This document shows positions 35,671-42,311 of a stretch of DNA of 42,311 nt, piece by piece. The first letter of the stretch is position 1. Every line of letters begins with the position of its first letter. The notes under the pieces were generated by a model. It searched no databases and was not told the DNA's origin. It saw only the letters and a program-made list of their open reading frames with translations. Source of the stretch: Taibaiella sp. KBW10 (GTDB lineage Bacteria > Bacteroidota > Bacteroidia > Chitinophagales > Chitinophagaceae); NCBI RefSeq assembly GCF_003852495.1, contig NZ_QAJI01000005.1:530709-573019 (forward strand), written 5' to 3'. Position numbers and translations under genes: made by a program.

Positions 35671-35678
35671 TACTTTCG
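35671..35678 (+). promoter_or_regulatory. -7 element of the PorT-like barrel gene
   Basis: TACTTTCG matches TAnnTTTG in seven of eight positions and lies 21 bases before the ATG. It falls within T-A-C-T-T-T-C-G-C-C-C, very like the element at 32113. Confidence 0.45.
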
Positions 35679-35699
35679 CCCTTTAAAATATTATATTTT

Positions 35700-36518
35700 A
35701 TGAGAAAAATTCTATTATTACTTTCTTCATTTGTTACTTTAGCAAATGCTTCTTTTGCCCAGGATGCTCCTATGCAAAGTTCTTCTTATGGTATCGATAC
35801 CAAAAAACTGCGTTTTGGGGCCTATGTAGCACCTACTATGAGCTGGATGCGCGCTACCTCTAAAACAGACGATAATAAAAATTATAACATCACGAACGAC
35901 GGGACTAAAGTAGGATTTACCTATGGCTTGATGGCAGAGTACTATTTTCAGGATAATTACGCAATCGTTACCGGTTTACAGATGAATAGCGGTGGCGGAA
36001 AGCTTACCATGGAGCGTGTTTCCTCTGTTGGAGAAGCGAATACCGTTCAGAAAGGAGTATTCCAATATAATATCTCTTACCTGGAAATACCGGTAGGGAT
36101 TAAATTAAGAACAGATCCCATTTCTAACTTCCGTTTATTCGGCCAGGTAGGCTTAACCCTGGGGATTAATGTTGCTAAAAAAGCATCTTATGATCTGAAC
36201 TATTATGATTCTGATACCAAGATTCAGTCCATCTCACAATCAAAAGATAAATTGACTACATCCTCTACCTTCGGTACAGCTGTTGCTCCGGTAATGCTGT
36301 CTATGAATATCGGTTTGGGTGCGGAATATCCTTTGACGGATAAATTAGCAGGTTACATTGGCATTTTCTTTAACAATGGATTTTTACCCGATGCAACAAG
36401 CCCGCAGAATTATGAATTATATGACAATGCCAACAATAAAATAAAAGTGAACAGTACCTTTAAAGATGGTAACGTACGCTTTAATAACTTCGCATTACGT
36501 TTAGGTGTTTTCTTTTAA
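35700..36518 (+). CDS. PorT-family outer-membrane beta-barrel protein
   Basis: The 272-residue protein has a signal peptide (about 1-20, ending F-A-Q) and alternating hydrophobic strands with aromatic girdle residues. It ends in L-R-L-G-V-F-F, a typical outer-membrane C-terminus. Strands such as F-G-A-Y-V-A-P, G-L-M-A-E-Y-Y-F and L-E-I-P-V-G-I-K-L-R are those of the PorT/OMP_b-brl_2 barrel family. The cargo or partner is unknown. It is a single-gene unit bounded by terminators on both sides. Confidence 0.85.
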   Translation: MRKILLLLSSFVTLANASFAQDAPMQSSSYGIDTKKLRFGAYVAPTMSWMRATSKTDDNKNYNITNDGTKVGFTYGLMAEYYFQDNYAIVTGLQMNSGGGKLTMERVSSVGEANTVQKGVFQYNISYLEIPVGIKLRTDPISNFRLFGQVGLTLGINVAKKASYDLNYYDSDTKIQSISQSKDKLTTSSTFGTAVAPVMLSMNIGLGAEYPLTDKLAGYIGIFFNNGFLPDATSPQNYELYDNANNKIKVNSTFKDGNVRFNNFALRLGVFF

Positions 36519-36543
36519 AGAAATCCATACTACGACAAAAAAA

Positions 36544-36572
36544 GGCTGCAGCATACCTGCAGCCATTTTTTT
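36544..36572 (+). terminator. Intrinsic terminator after the PorT-like gene
   Basis: GGCTGCAG (36544-36551) and CTGCAGCC (36557-36564) form an 8-bp GC-rich stem with a CATAC loop, followed by a run of seven T's. An A-run precedes it and lengthens the stem. Confidence 0.9.
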
Positions 36573-36655
36573 ATGGGTATAGAATCAACCTTGTTTAAAC
36601 ATAATAGATTATATATGATTTTTATTATCTTACGTTTTAATAAAAATCCCACCTT

Positions 36656-37546
36656 ATGCTTATGCGCCAAAATAGAATGCTTGCATTGCTTGTGCCACTA
36701 ATGTTATTAGCAGTAATCGCGCAGGCGAAGGAACAAAAAGCAATGCGCTTATCTTTGCTCCAGGCTGTTAAAGAACATAAGGTAATCATTACGGCCAAAA
36801 GCTCGTCTACCCTATATAACCAGAAGGGGCTGCTGTTAAGCATAGAAAACACGGGCAAAGAAAATATAATTCTGGAAGTCGATCCTGCTATGGTCTTTAG
36901 TCCTGAAGACGCGCAATATCAAAACCTGATTATAGAGGGTTTTGATGTGTTGGTGGTCAATGCCGGTAAATCGCGCATCATTGGAATGCAGTCCTACTGC
37001 GGAGAAAGCAGTGACAGGGCTCCTGTAGCAGATCTCCCTTATCGTTATGCGCGGCAAGGAGACAGTATAATGATCAAGACCCTGAAATTTATCAGAGATA
37101 ATAAGGTCAAGGAAGATATGGCACAACATGCCTTATGGGTATTGACCGATAACCATGATTTAAGTGATGTATATGACGAGCGCGATCCTGCGCTGTCAAG
37201 GCACTTTACCGCATTTATGGGCAAGCTATTGGGCGTGGCCGCACCGCAATATTTTACCGTAAAAGAGTTGAATGCTACACCAGGCGAACTGGTGAGTAAT
37301 CAAAAAGTATTAAAGCTGGTGACGAATCTCCAATGGAGCCTTTCGCGCCCGGAAAGCCTTTCTTTAAGCATCTATAATACTTCAGGGGAAAAAGTAGCTT
37401 CTTATTTTGATCATAAAGCATTTCCTAAAGGAGAATATGATCTTAATGCCTCTTTCGAAACGATCGATTATCCGGAAGGGCGATACACCATAAAATTATA
37501 TTCCGATCGGGAGACCTTAAAACAAATGATTGTAGAACTACAATAA
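36656..37546 (+). CDS. Secreted protein with a sorting-tail/FlgD-Ig-like C-terminal domain
   Basis: The 296-residue protein has a signal peptide (about residues 5-25, ending A-Q-A). The central region is not recognised. Residues about 225-296 look like the small Ig-like C-terminal domains of Bacteroidota secreted proteins: L-S-I-Y-N-T-S-G-E-K-V, then K-G-E-Y-D-L-N, then E-G-R-Y-T-I-K-L-Y-S-D, ending K-Q-M-I-V-E-L. It could be a type A type IX secretion sorting domain or a FlgD-like fold; I cannot tell which by eye. Two Met residues (1 and 3) are possible starts. Confidence 0.72.
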   Translation: MLMRQNRMLALLVPLMLLAVIAQAKEQKAMRLSLLQAVKEHKVIITAKSSSTLYNQKGLLLSIENTGKENIILEVDPAMVFSPEDAQYQNLIIEGFDVLVVNAGKSRIIGMQSYCGESSDRAPVADLPYRYARQGDSIMIKTLKFIRDNKVKEDMAQHALWVLTDNHDLSDVYDERDPALSRHFTAFMGKLLGVAAPQYFTVKELNATPGELVSNQKVLKLVTNLQWSLSRPESLSLSIYNTSGEKVASYFDHKAFPKGEYDLNASFETIDYPEGRYTIKLYSDRETLKQMIVELQ

Positions 37547-37646
37547 AGAGCCCTTATGTTTTTTGGAATTTGAACATACCGTTAATAAGCGCAGGGAGTT
37601 TCTTTAGTGGGGCACAGCAGCCAGAATGCCCGGGAGGAACTATAGA

Positions 37647-37747
37647 ATTATCATGATTTTGTCAAAATAAAATCATTAAGAATGATTTCTGTAGCGGCTC
37701 CGCTACATTGATTAAATTTGCTTTCAAAATTTAGAAATCATGATAAT
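37647..37747. promoter_or_regulatory. Structured leader/promoter of the DUF4198 gene
   Basis: ATTATCATGATTT (37647-37659) is complementary to AAATCATGATAAT (37735-37747), which contains ATG 37740-37742 and most of a second ATG (37746-37748). Inside lie AATCATT-AAG-AATGATT (37671-37687) and TGTAGCGG-CT-CCGCTACA (37690-37707). A perfect -7 box TAAATTTG sits at 37713-37720. The GC-rich palindrome is therefore just upstream of the -7 box, where an operator would sit. Confidence 0.55.
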
Positions 37748-38444
37748 GAATGTCAAATCTTTGGTATTTACGCTTGTTCTGGCCACAGCGCATCTTTTTA
37801 CCCATGCCCATACCATGTGGATCGAAGCCGCTAATAAAGGACAACTTGGAAAAGCGCAGGATATTAAAATATTTTTTGGGGAATACAGCGATGGTAAACC
37901 GACTAAAACTGTAAAATGGTTTTCGGACCTGAAAGAATATAAACTGATGGCCACGGCTCCCGATGGTACTGTGAGTGAATTAGGCAAAGTGCAGGATTCT
38001 ACTTTTTATAAAGCATCATTTACCCCCACACAGGAAGGCACATATACTTTTTGGCTTGATCATGAAGTGAAAGATGTGTTTAAAGAAATGAAAATTACGT
38101 ATACCGCAGGCGCTTTTGTAACTATAAAAGGAAAGAAAGAAGCTGCGACCATAGGAAAAGGACGCTATCAGATTAAAGTACCCAATCCGCAAAAAGCAAA
38201 TACAATTGTCGTTTTAAAAGATGGCAAGCCACATGCTAATGCAACCCTTAACCTGGAGCAGGTGAATCATAAAGAAGGACAACAGGTACAAACCGATCAA
38301 GAGGGTAAATTGATCCTTCCAAAGACAATGAAAGGGGCCTATCTTGTAGAATTGCCGATCCCGACAAAAGTAGAAAATGGTCTGCATCATGACAAACCTT
38401 ATGCAACACACTACCTTAATTTTACCTATTTGCTGCAACTGTAA
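37740..38444 (+). CDS. DUF4198-type periplasmic protein, probable metal-related
   Basis: The 234-residue protein has a signal peptide with a T-H-A cleavage site at residues 21-23, which would expose His24 as the mature N-terminus (H-T-M-W-I-E-A). DUF4198 proteins start their mature form in this way and are often found beside Ni/Co/Cu uptake or TonB genes. Two beta domains follow: a first with W-F-S-D-L-K-E-Y, and an Ig-like second with F-V-T-I-K-G-K-K. H-H-D-K-P-Y-A-T-H lies near the C-terminus, adding more possible ligands. Start ATG 37740 or 37746; both are inside the inverted repeat 37647-37747. Confidence 0.8.
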   Translation: MIMNVKSLVFTLVLATAHLFTHAHTMWIEAANKGQLGKAQDIKIFFGEYSDGKPTKTVKWFSDLKEYKLMATAPDGTVSELGKVQDSTFYKASFTPTQEGTYTFWLDHEVKDVFKEMKITYTAGAFVTIKGKKEAATIGKGRYQIKVPNPQKANTIVVLKDGKPHANATLNLEQVNHKEGQQVQTDQEGKLILPKTMKGAYLVELPIPTKVENGLHHDKPYATHYLNFTYLLQL

Positions 38445-38498
38445 AGCGGATGATAAAGTACCGGTAAAAACCTTTAATTTTACGCAAATTTTATCATA

Positions 38499-39824
38499 AT
38501 GAAAGTTATTGTAGTCGGAACGGGTTATGTGGGATTGGTTACAGGTGCTTGTTTGGCAGATGTAGGTGCAGAAGTATGTTGCATTGATATTGATGTACAA
38601 AAAACGGAAAACCTGAAGAATGGAATCCTGCCTATTTACGAACCCGGTTTAGAGGCAATTGTAAAACATAATTTTGAAAAAGGCAGGCTTACGTTTAGTA
38701 CCTTACTTGCGGAAAATATAAAAGGTGCCGATGCCATCTTTATATGTGTGGGCACACCTCCAGGTGAAGATGGGAGTGCCGATATGCAGTATGTCTTACA
38801 GGTATCGAAAGATATTGGGAATAGTATAGAGGATTATGTATTAGTGATTACTAAGAGTACGGTTCCTGTGGGGTCTTCTCATAAAGTGCGTAAGGCAATA
38901 GCCGATGCTTTGGAGGCGCGTGGTACCCGGGTAGACTTTGATGTGGCTTCTAACCCTGAATTTTTAAAAGAAGGGGCCGCCATAAAAGACTTTATGAGCC
39001 CGGATAGGATTGTTGTGGGTATTGATAGCGATCGGGCAAAAGAAGTAATAGATACCATTTACAAGCCCTTTTTATTAAATGGGTATCGTATTTTGTATAT
39101 GGACATTCCTTCGGCAGAGATGACCAAATATGCGGCAAATGCCATGCTGGCGACACGCATTTCTTTTATGAACGATATTGCCAATTTATGCGAGATCGTG
39201 GGCGCCAATATCAACCATGTGCGCAATGGGATCGGTACCGATCCCCGTATCGGAAAAAAATTTCTGTATGCCGGAGTTGGTTATGGCGGTTCCTGTTTTC
39301 CAAAAGATGTAAAAGCCTTGGTCAATATCGGGCTTGAAAACAAGAAACCTATGCGCCTGCTCGAGGCCGTAGAAGCGATTAACGAAGACCAGAAAAAAGT
39401 GATCTTCAATAAAATTTCCCGCTACTTTGGTGCCGAACTACAAGGTAAAACGATTGCCGTTTGGGGATTGGCTTTTAAACCCAATACCGATGATATGCGC
39501 GAAGCACCTTCCCTTGTGCTTATAGAAGCGCTGACGGCGGCAGGAGCTAAGGTAAAAGCCTTTGATCCCGTCGCATTGGAAGAAGCGAAAAAATACCTGC
39601 AACATAATCCGGAAGTGACTTTTTGCGAAGATGTGTACGAGACCGTAGAGCATGCCGATGCGATTGCACTGGTTACAGAATGGAACGAATTCAGGTTGCC
39701 CAATTGGGACAAAATCAAAGCGACCCTGAATACGCTGGTGCTTTTTGATGGCAGGAATATATATGATGATGTGCAATTGGCTAAAGATGGATTTACCTAT
39801 TTCGGTATTGGTAACAAGGGTTAA
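38499..39824 (+). CDS. ugd: UDP-glucose 6-dehydrogenase
   Basis: Ugd oxidises UDP-glucose to UDP-glucuronate with two NAD+, supplying surface polysaccharide synthesis. The 441-residue protein shows the NAD-binding G-T-G-Y-V-G-L at 7-13 and the conserved K-S-T-V-P-V-G-S at 119-126. E-F-L-K-E-G lies at 154-159, and catalytic Cys266 in G-Y-G-G-S-C-F-P-K-D. The W-G-L-A-F-K-P-N-T-D-D-M-R motif is near residue 323. All are diagnostic of the UDP-glucose/GDP-mannose dehydrogenase family. It is followed by adk after 61 nt with its own promoter. Confidence 0.95.
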   Translation: MKVIVVGTGYVGLVTGACLADVGAEVCCIDIDVQKTENLKNGILPIYEPGLEAIVKHNFEKGRLTFSTLLAENIKGADAIFICVGTPPGEDGSADMQYVLQVSKDIGNSIEDYVLVITKSTVPVGSSHKVRKAIADALEARGTRVDFDVASNPEFLKEGAAIKDFMSPDRIVVGIDSDRAKEVIDTIYKPFLLNGYRILYMDIPSAEMTKYAANAMLATRISFMNDIANLCEIVGANINHVRNGIGTDPRIGKKFLYAGVGYGGSCFPKDVKALVNIGLENKKPMRLLEAVEAINEDQKKVIFNKISRYFGAELQGKTIAVWGLAFKPNTDDMREAPSLVLIEALTAAGAKVKAFDPVALEEAKKYLQHNPEVTFCEDVYETVEHADAIALVTEWNEFRLPNWDKIKATLNTLVLFDGRNIYDDVQLAKDGFTYFGIGNKG

Positions 39825-39826
39825 AC

Positions 39827-39857
39827 TTTGCCTTTTGGTCATACTTTTGTAAATTTG
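39827..39857 (+). promoter_or_regulatory. adk promoter, full Bacteroidota consensus
   Basis: TTTG at 39827-39830 and TAAATTTG at 39850-39857 are separated by 19 bp, the consensus spacing. A second perfect -7 box TACTTTTG (39842-39849) directly abuts the first, so two start sites about 8 bp apart are possible. The ATG of adk is at 39886. Confidence 0.75.
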
Positions 39858-39885
39858 TCGCCGTACACATTTAAAAACAACACAA

Positions 39886-40467
39886 ATGTTTAATCTTATT
39901 CTTTTTGGCCCTCCCGGTAGTGGAAAAGGCACACAATCCGCTAATTTAATTGAAACCTATGGCTTGAAACATTTATCTACAGGCGATTTGTTGAGAGACG
40001 AAATTAGCAGGGCAACGCCATTAGGGTTAGAAGCCAAGAAGTTTATGGATGCAGGGCAGTTGGTACCCGATGCGGTCGTGATTGGCATGATTGGTTCAAA
40101 ACTGGATGAAAATCCTGCAGCACGTGGTTTTATATTTGATGGCTTTCCGCGTACAACGGCACAGGCCGAAGCTTTGGATAACTTATTGTCCTTAAAGAAA
40201 ACCGATATTTCAGTATTGCTTTCTTTAGAAGTACCGGAAGAAGAATTGAAGAAAAGATTATTATTAAGAGGAGAAGTTTCGGGTCGTAGCGATGATAATG
40301 AAGAAGTAATTCAAAATAGAATTGCAGAATACAAGGCAAAAACAGAACCTGTAGCCAATTTTTATGAAGCACAGGGAAAACTAGAGCGTATTAAAGGATT
40401 GGGTACAGTAGAAGAGATTTTTGGTTTATTGAAAAATCAGGTAGAAAAGTTCGTTTTACCACAATAA
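39886..40467 (+). CDS. adk: Adenylate kinase (short-lid form)
   Basis: Adk interconverts ATP+AMP and 2 ADP. The 193-residue protein has the P-loop G-P-P-G-S-G-K-G-T at 8-16 and the AMP-binding S-T-G-D-L-L-R. D-G-F-P-R-T follows, and then a short lid (R-G-E-V-S-G-R-S-D-D-N) with no zinc-binding cysteines. The length agrees with the short-lid group rather than the roughly 215-residue long-lid enzymes of many bacteria. It has its own promoter at 39827-39857. Confidence 0.97.
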   Translation: MFNLILFGPPGSGKGTQSANLIETYGLKHLSTGDLLRDEISRATPLGLEAKKFMDAGQLVPDAVVIGMIGSKLDENPAARGFIFDGFPRTTAQAEALDNLLSLKKTDISVLLSLEVPEEELKKRLLLRGEVSGRSDDNEEVIQNRIAEYKAKTEPVANFYEAQGKLERIKGLGTVEEIFGLLKNQVEKFVLPQ

Positions 40468-40488
40468 ATCCTAAGATCGCTGTATAAA

Positions 40489-40521
40489 TTGAGTACAATT
40501 GAAAATAATATAGCATCTTTG
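40489..40521 (+). promoter_or_regulatory. Candidate obgE promoter
   Basis: TTG at 40489-40491 and CATCTTTG at 40514-40521 (seven of eight matches to TAnnTTTG) are 22 bp apart. The predicted start near 40528 would place the hairpin 40531-40560 at the very 5' end of the obgE mRNA. Confidence 0.45.
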
Positions 40522-40530
40522 CAAAATATA

Positions 40531-40560
40531 AGTAAAGCCTTCTGTATAGAAGGCTTTACT
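40531..40560 (+). terminator. Hairpin between adk and obgE (adk terminator or obgE 5' leader)
   Basis: AGTAAAGCCTTCT (40531-40543) and AGAAGGCTTTACT (40548-40560) form a perfect 13-bp stem with a GTAT tetraloop. Only GTTT follows before AATAATG, so it is a weak intrinsic terminator by sequence. A promoter-like element just upstream suggests it may instead cap the obgE leader. Confidence 0.6.
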
Positions 40561-40578
40561 GTTTAATAATGTGAGATT

Positions 40579-41574
40579 ATGGAAAAAGCGAATTTTGTAG
40601 ATTATATCAGAATTTTTTGTCGCTCGGGAAAAGGCGGTGCAGGAAGTATGCATTTTATGCGGACCAAGTTTAATGCAAAAGCAGGTCCTGATGGTGGAGA
40701 TGGTGGGCGTGGCGCGCATATTATTTTGAGAGGAAACAGTCAGTTATGGACCTTGCTCCATTTACGCTATCATAAGCATGTCTTGGGTGAAGACGGACAA
40801 TCAGGCAGCGGAAATAACTCTTCCGGAAGACAAGGAAAAGATGTGATTATAGAAGTGCCTTTAGGTACCATTGCCAAAGATCAAGAGACCGGTGCGATTG
40901 AGGCAGAAATTCTGGAAGATGGACAAGAAGTGATATGGGTACCCGGAGGACGGGGCGGCTTGGGTAATTCCAACTTTAAGTCACCAACCAACCAGACACC
41001 GGAATATGCACAACCCGGAGAAATGGGCATCGAGGCATATAAATACCTTGAATTAAAAGTATTGGCGGATGTCGGTTTAGTAGGTTTTCCTAACGCAGGA
41101 AAATCAACCTTACTTTCGGCTATTTCTGCCGCGAAACCTAAAATTGCCAACTACGCTTTTACGACCCTTACACCAAACCTGGGTATTGTTCCTTACAGAG
41201 ATCATTTGTCTTTCTGTATGGCAGATTTACCGGGTATTATCGAAGGGGCCGCAGAAGGAAAAGGGCTTGGACACCGGTTTTTAAGACACATTGAACGAAA
41301 TTCAGTGCTCCTGTTTTTGATACCGGCAGATAGTGATAACCACAAAAAAGAGTTCGATATTCTGTATAATGAGTTAGAACAATACAATCCGGAACTTTTA
41401 CATAAAAAAATGATTATTGCTGTTAGTAAAAGCGATATGCTGGATGAAGAACTGAAAAAGGAAATAAGTAAAGAATTGCCGCCAAATATTCCGCATTTAT
41501 TTTTCTCTTCAGTAAGTCAACAAGGGATCATGCAATTGAAAGATACGCTTTGGCAAGCCTTGAATGAGCAATAA
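40579..41574 (+). CDS. obgE: GTPase ObgE/CgtA
   Basis: Obg is an essential GTPase that works in 50S ribosome assembly and stress responses. The 331-residue protein has the Gly-rich Obg fold (about 1-160) and then the G domain. G1 G-F-P-N-A-G-K-S-T is near residue 171, G3 D-L-P-G-I near residue 215, and G4 S-K-S-D near residue 290. There is no C-terminal OCT extension, typical of Bacteroidota. It is followed by a strong terminator shared with the convergent lipocalin gene. Confidence 0.97.
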   Translation: MEKANFVDYIRIFCRSGKGGAGSMHFMRTKFNAKAGPDGGDGGRGAHIILRGNSQLWTLLHLRYHKHVLGEDGQSGSGNNSSGRQGKDVIIEVPLGTIAKDQETGAIEAEILEDGQEVIWVPGGRGGLGNSNFKSPTNQTPEYAQPGEMGIEAYKYLELKVLADVGLVGFPNAGKSTLLSAISAAKPKIANYAFTTLTPNLGIVPYRDHLSFCMADLPGIIEGAAEGKGLGHRFLRHIERNSVLLFLIPADSDNHKKEFDILYNELEQYNPELLHKKMIIAVSKSDMLDEELKKEISKELPPNIPHLFFSSVSQQGIMQLKDTLWQALNEQ

Positions 41575-41588
41575 AATGACGTAGATAT

Positions 41589-41632
41589 AAAAATAAAAAA
41601 GCTTGTGGGAGACCACAAGCTTTTTTATTTTT
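41589..41632. terminator. Bidirectional terminator between obgE and the lipocalin gene
   Basis: Arms 41589-41608 and 41613-41632 form a 20-bp stem with core GCTTGTGG/CCACAAGC and a GAGA loop; the A/T outer part gives T-runs on both strands. It partly overlaps the stop codon end of the lipocalin gene. Confidence 0.92.
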
Positions 41633-42173
41633 ATTGATGGCTAACCCAAACCAGCTGATCGGTATCATATCCGATACTTTGGGCTAATTGTAAGTACTGT
41701 TTCCGGATGTCTTTGGGTATTGTCTTTGTTCTGGACAAGATCCACATATATTTAAGACTCTCTCCTACTACCAGAGCGTATTGGTATTCCTCGTCGATCG
41801 CGACTACATTATAACCGGAATAAAAGGGACCGAAAAAGGAAACTTTTAGTGCAGCAGTTTCTTTATCGCCGGCAAAAATAGCGATACCGGTGGCTGTTTT
41901 ATATTGCTGTTTTACGGTATCGTATCCACGGTTAAGGACCCTTACCTTGCCCTCATCGGTCAAATCATATTCGGCAGTCGTATTGTTCATGTTCCGTTCA
42001 AACTTAAAGTCCATACGGGCGATCTCATACCATTTTCCTAAATATTTTTTAATGCTGAAGTGGGTTACCGGAACCGCTTTTGCGGGCTTTTGCGCTTTGA
42101 AAACCCTGGATAATACCAGTGTTCCGGTGGCAGCGCCAAGAAGCCCTATAATCCATTTACGCTTATTCTTCAT
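41631..42173 (-). CDS. Blc-type lipocalin family protein
   Basis: The 180-residue protein has an N-terminal basic segment and hydrophobic anchor (about 7-25) without a lipobox Cys, so it is probably membrane-anchored or secreted rather than lipidated. The lipocalin signature G-K-W-Y-E-I-A-R is at about 46-53, V-R-V-L-N-R-G-Y-D near residue 77, and A-L-V-V-G-E-S and W-I-L-S-R-T further on. These match bacterial Blc, which binds lysophospholipids or fatty acids during membrane repair. It is the last gene of the window; upstream sequence 42174-42311 shows no convincing gene. Confidence 0.92.
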   Translation of the reverse strand: MKNKRKWIIGLLGAATGTLVLSRVFKAQKPAKAVPVTHFSIKKYLGKWYEIARMDFKFERNMNNTTAEYDLTDEGKVRVLNRGYDTVKQQYKTATGIAIFAGDKETAALKVSFFGPFYSGYNVVAIDEEYQYALVVGESLKYMWILSRTKTIPKDIRKQYLQLAQSIGYDTDQLVWVSHQ

Positions 42174-42311
42174 GCCCGTTGTTTTTAGTATGATACGAAT
42201 TTAAGCTTTATCAACCACTGATTTAGTATAAGAAATCTTAAAATTCTCTTTGTGTTGTCGTGGGTGGCCATTTCAGGACAGGGAATTGCTATCATAGAAA
42301 CAGGGCTTGCA

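Noticed and set aside
39438-39932. Minus-strand open frame of 164 codons over the ugd end and adk promoter
   Set aside because: It runs through the ugd catalytic region and a perfect adk promoter; no support.
42174-42311. Short open frames at the right edge on both strands
   Set aside because: The plus-strand frame lacks an ATG and the minus-strand frame of about 40 codons resembles no protein; too little sequence to call a gene.
1-42311. tRNA, rRNA, CRISPR array, prophage or transposase genes
   Set aside because: No cloverleaf-like blocks, no regular repeat-spacer pattern and no transposase, integrase or phage protein in any reading frame.

Overview
The window looks like chromosomal DNA of a member of the phylum Bacteroidota, probably from the Chitinophagales/Sphingobacteriales side (the order is an inference). 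Four things point there. Several genes are preceded by the phylum's -7 promoter element TAnnTTTG. The division/cell-wall (dcw) cluster lacks murF. TonB-dependent receptor, lipoprotein and PorT-type barrel genes are present. A LytS/LytTR sensor system has a beta-propeller input. I see no insertion sequence, tRNA, rRNA or CRISPR array, and no gene-free gap exceeds 300 bases.

Region 1 (1-4260): a partial secreted protein on the minus strand diverges from a plus-strand LytS/LytTR two-component system. The sensor is split into two reading frames at a run of six A's (2012-2017). An 18-bp direct repeat with a 21-bp period lies in the divergent promoter region.

Region 2 (4277-20227, minus strand): a nearly gap-free dcw operon, in transcription order mraZ, rsmH, ftsL-like, ftsI, murE, mraY, murD, ftsW, murG, murC, ftsQ, ftsA, ftsZ. 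It covers most cytoplasmic and lipid-linked steps of peptidoglycan precursor synthesis plus the Z-ring core. A three-unit GTG repeat with an exact 10-bp period lies directly upstream of mraZ and fits a MraZ operator. Farther upstream, DnaA-box-like 9-mers flank an AT-rich stretch, exactly where transcription diverges.

Region 3 (20525-27009, plus strand): a group III truncated hemoglobin, a ComF-type protein, histidine ammonia-lyase, and a three-gene surface-glycan cassette (GT-C membrane glycosyltransferase, GT2 glycosyltransferase, UDP-galactopyranose mutase). A small palindromic element precedes the cassette.

Region 4 (27102-31953): etfBA, a secreted NlpC/P60 hydrolase, an unrecognised secreted protein with a JAMM-like motif, and an AhpD/AhpC pair whose catalytic residues keep the spacing of the mycobacterial enzymes.

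Region 5 (32133-38444, plus strand): envelope and probable metal-handling genes: a small His-rich secreted protein, a TonB-dependent receptor, a lipoprotein, a PorT-like barrel, a secreted protein with a sorting-tail-like C-terminus, and a DUF4198 protein whose start codon lies inside a long inverted repeat.

Region 6 (38499-42173): ugd, adk and obgE on the plus strand, then a convergent Blc-type lipocalin. Most transcription units end at strong hairpins. I found no wholly new multi-gene system. The best leads are the split sensor with its LytTR-like repeat, the mraZ upstream region (MraZ operator plus DnaA boxes, possible oriC), the metal-related cluster and the DUF4198 leader.
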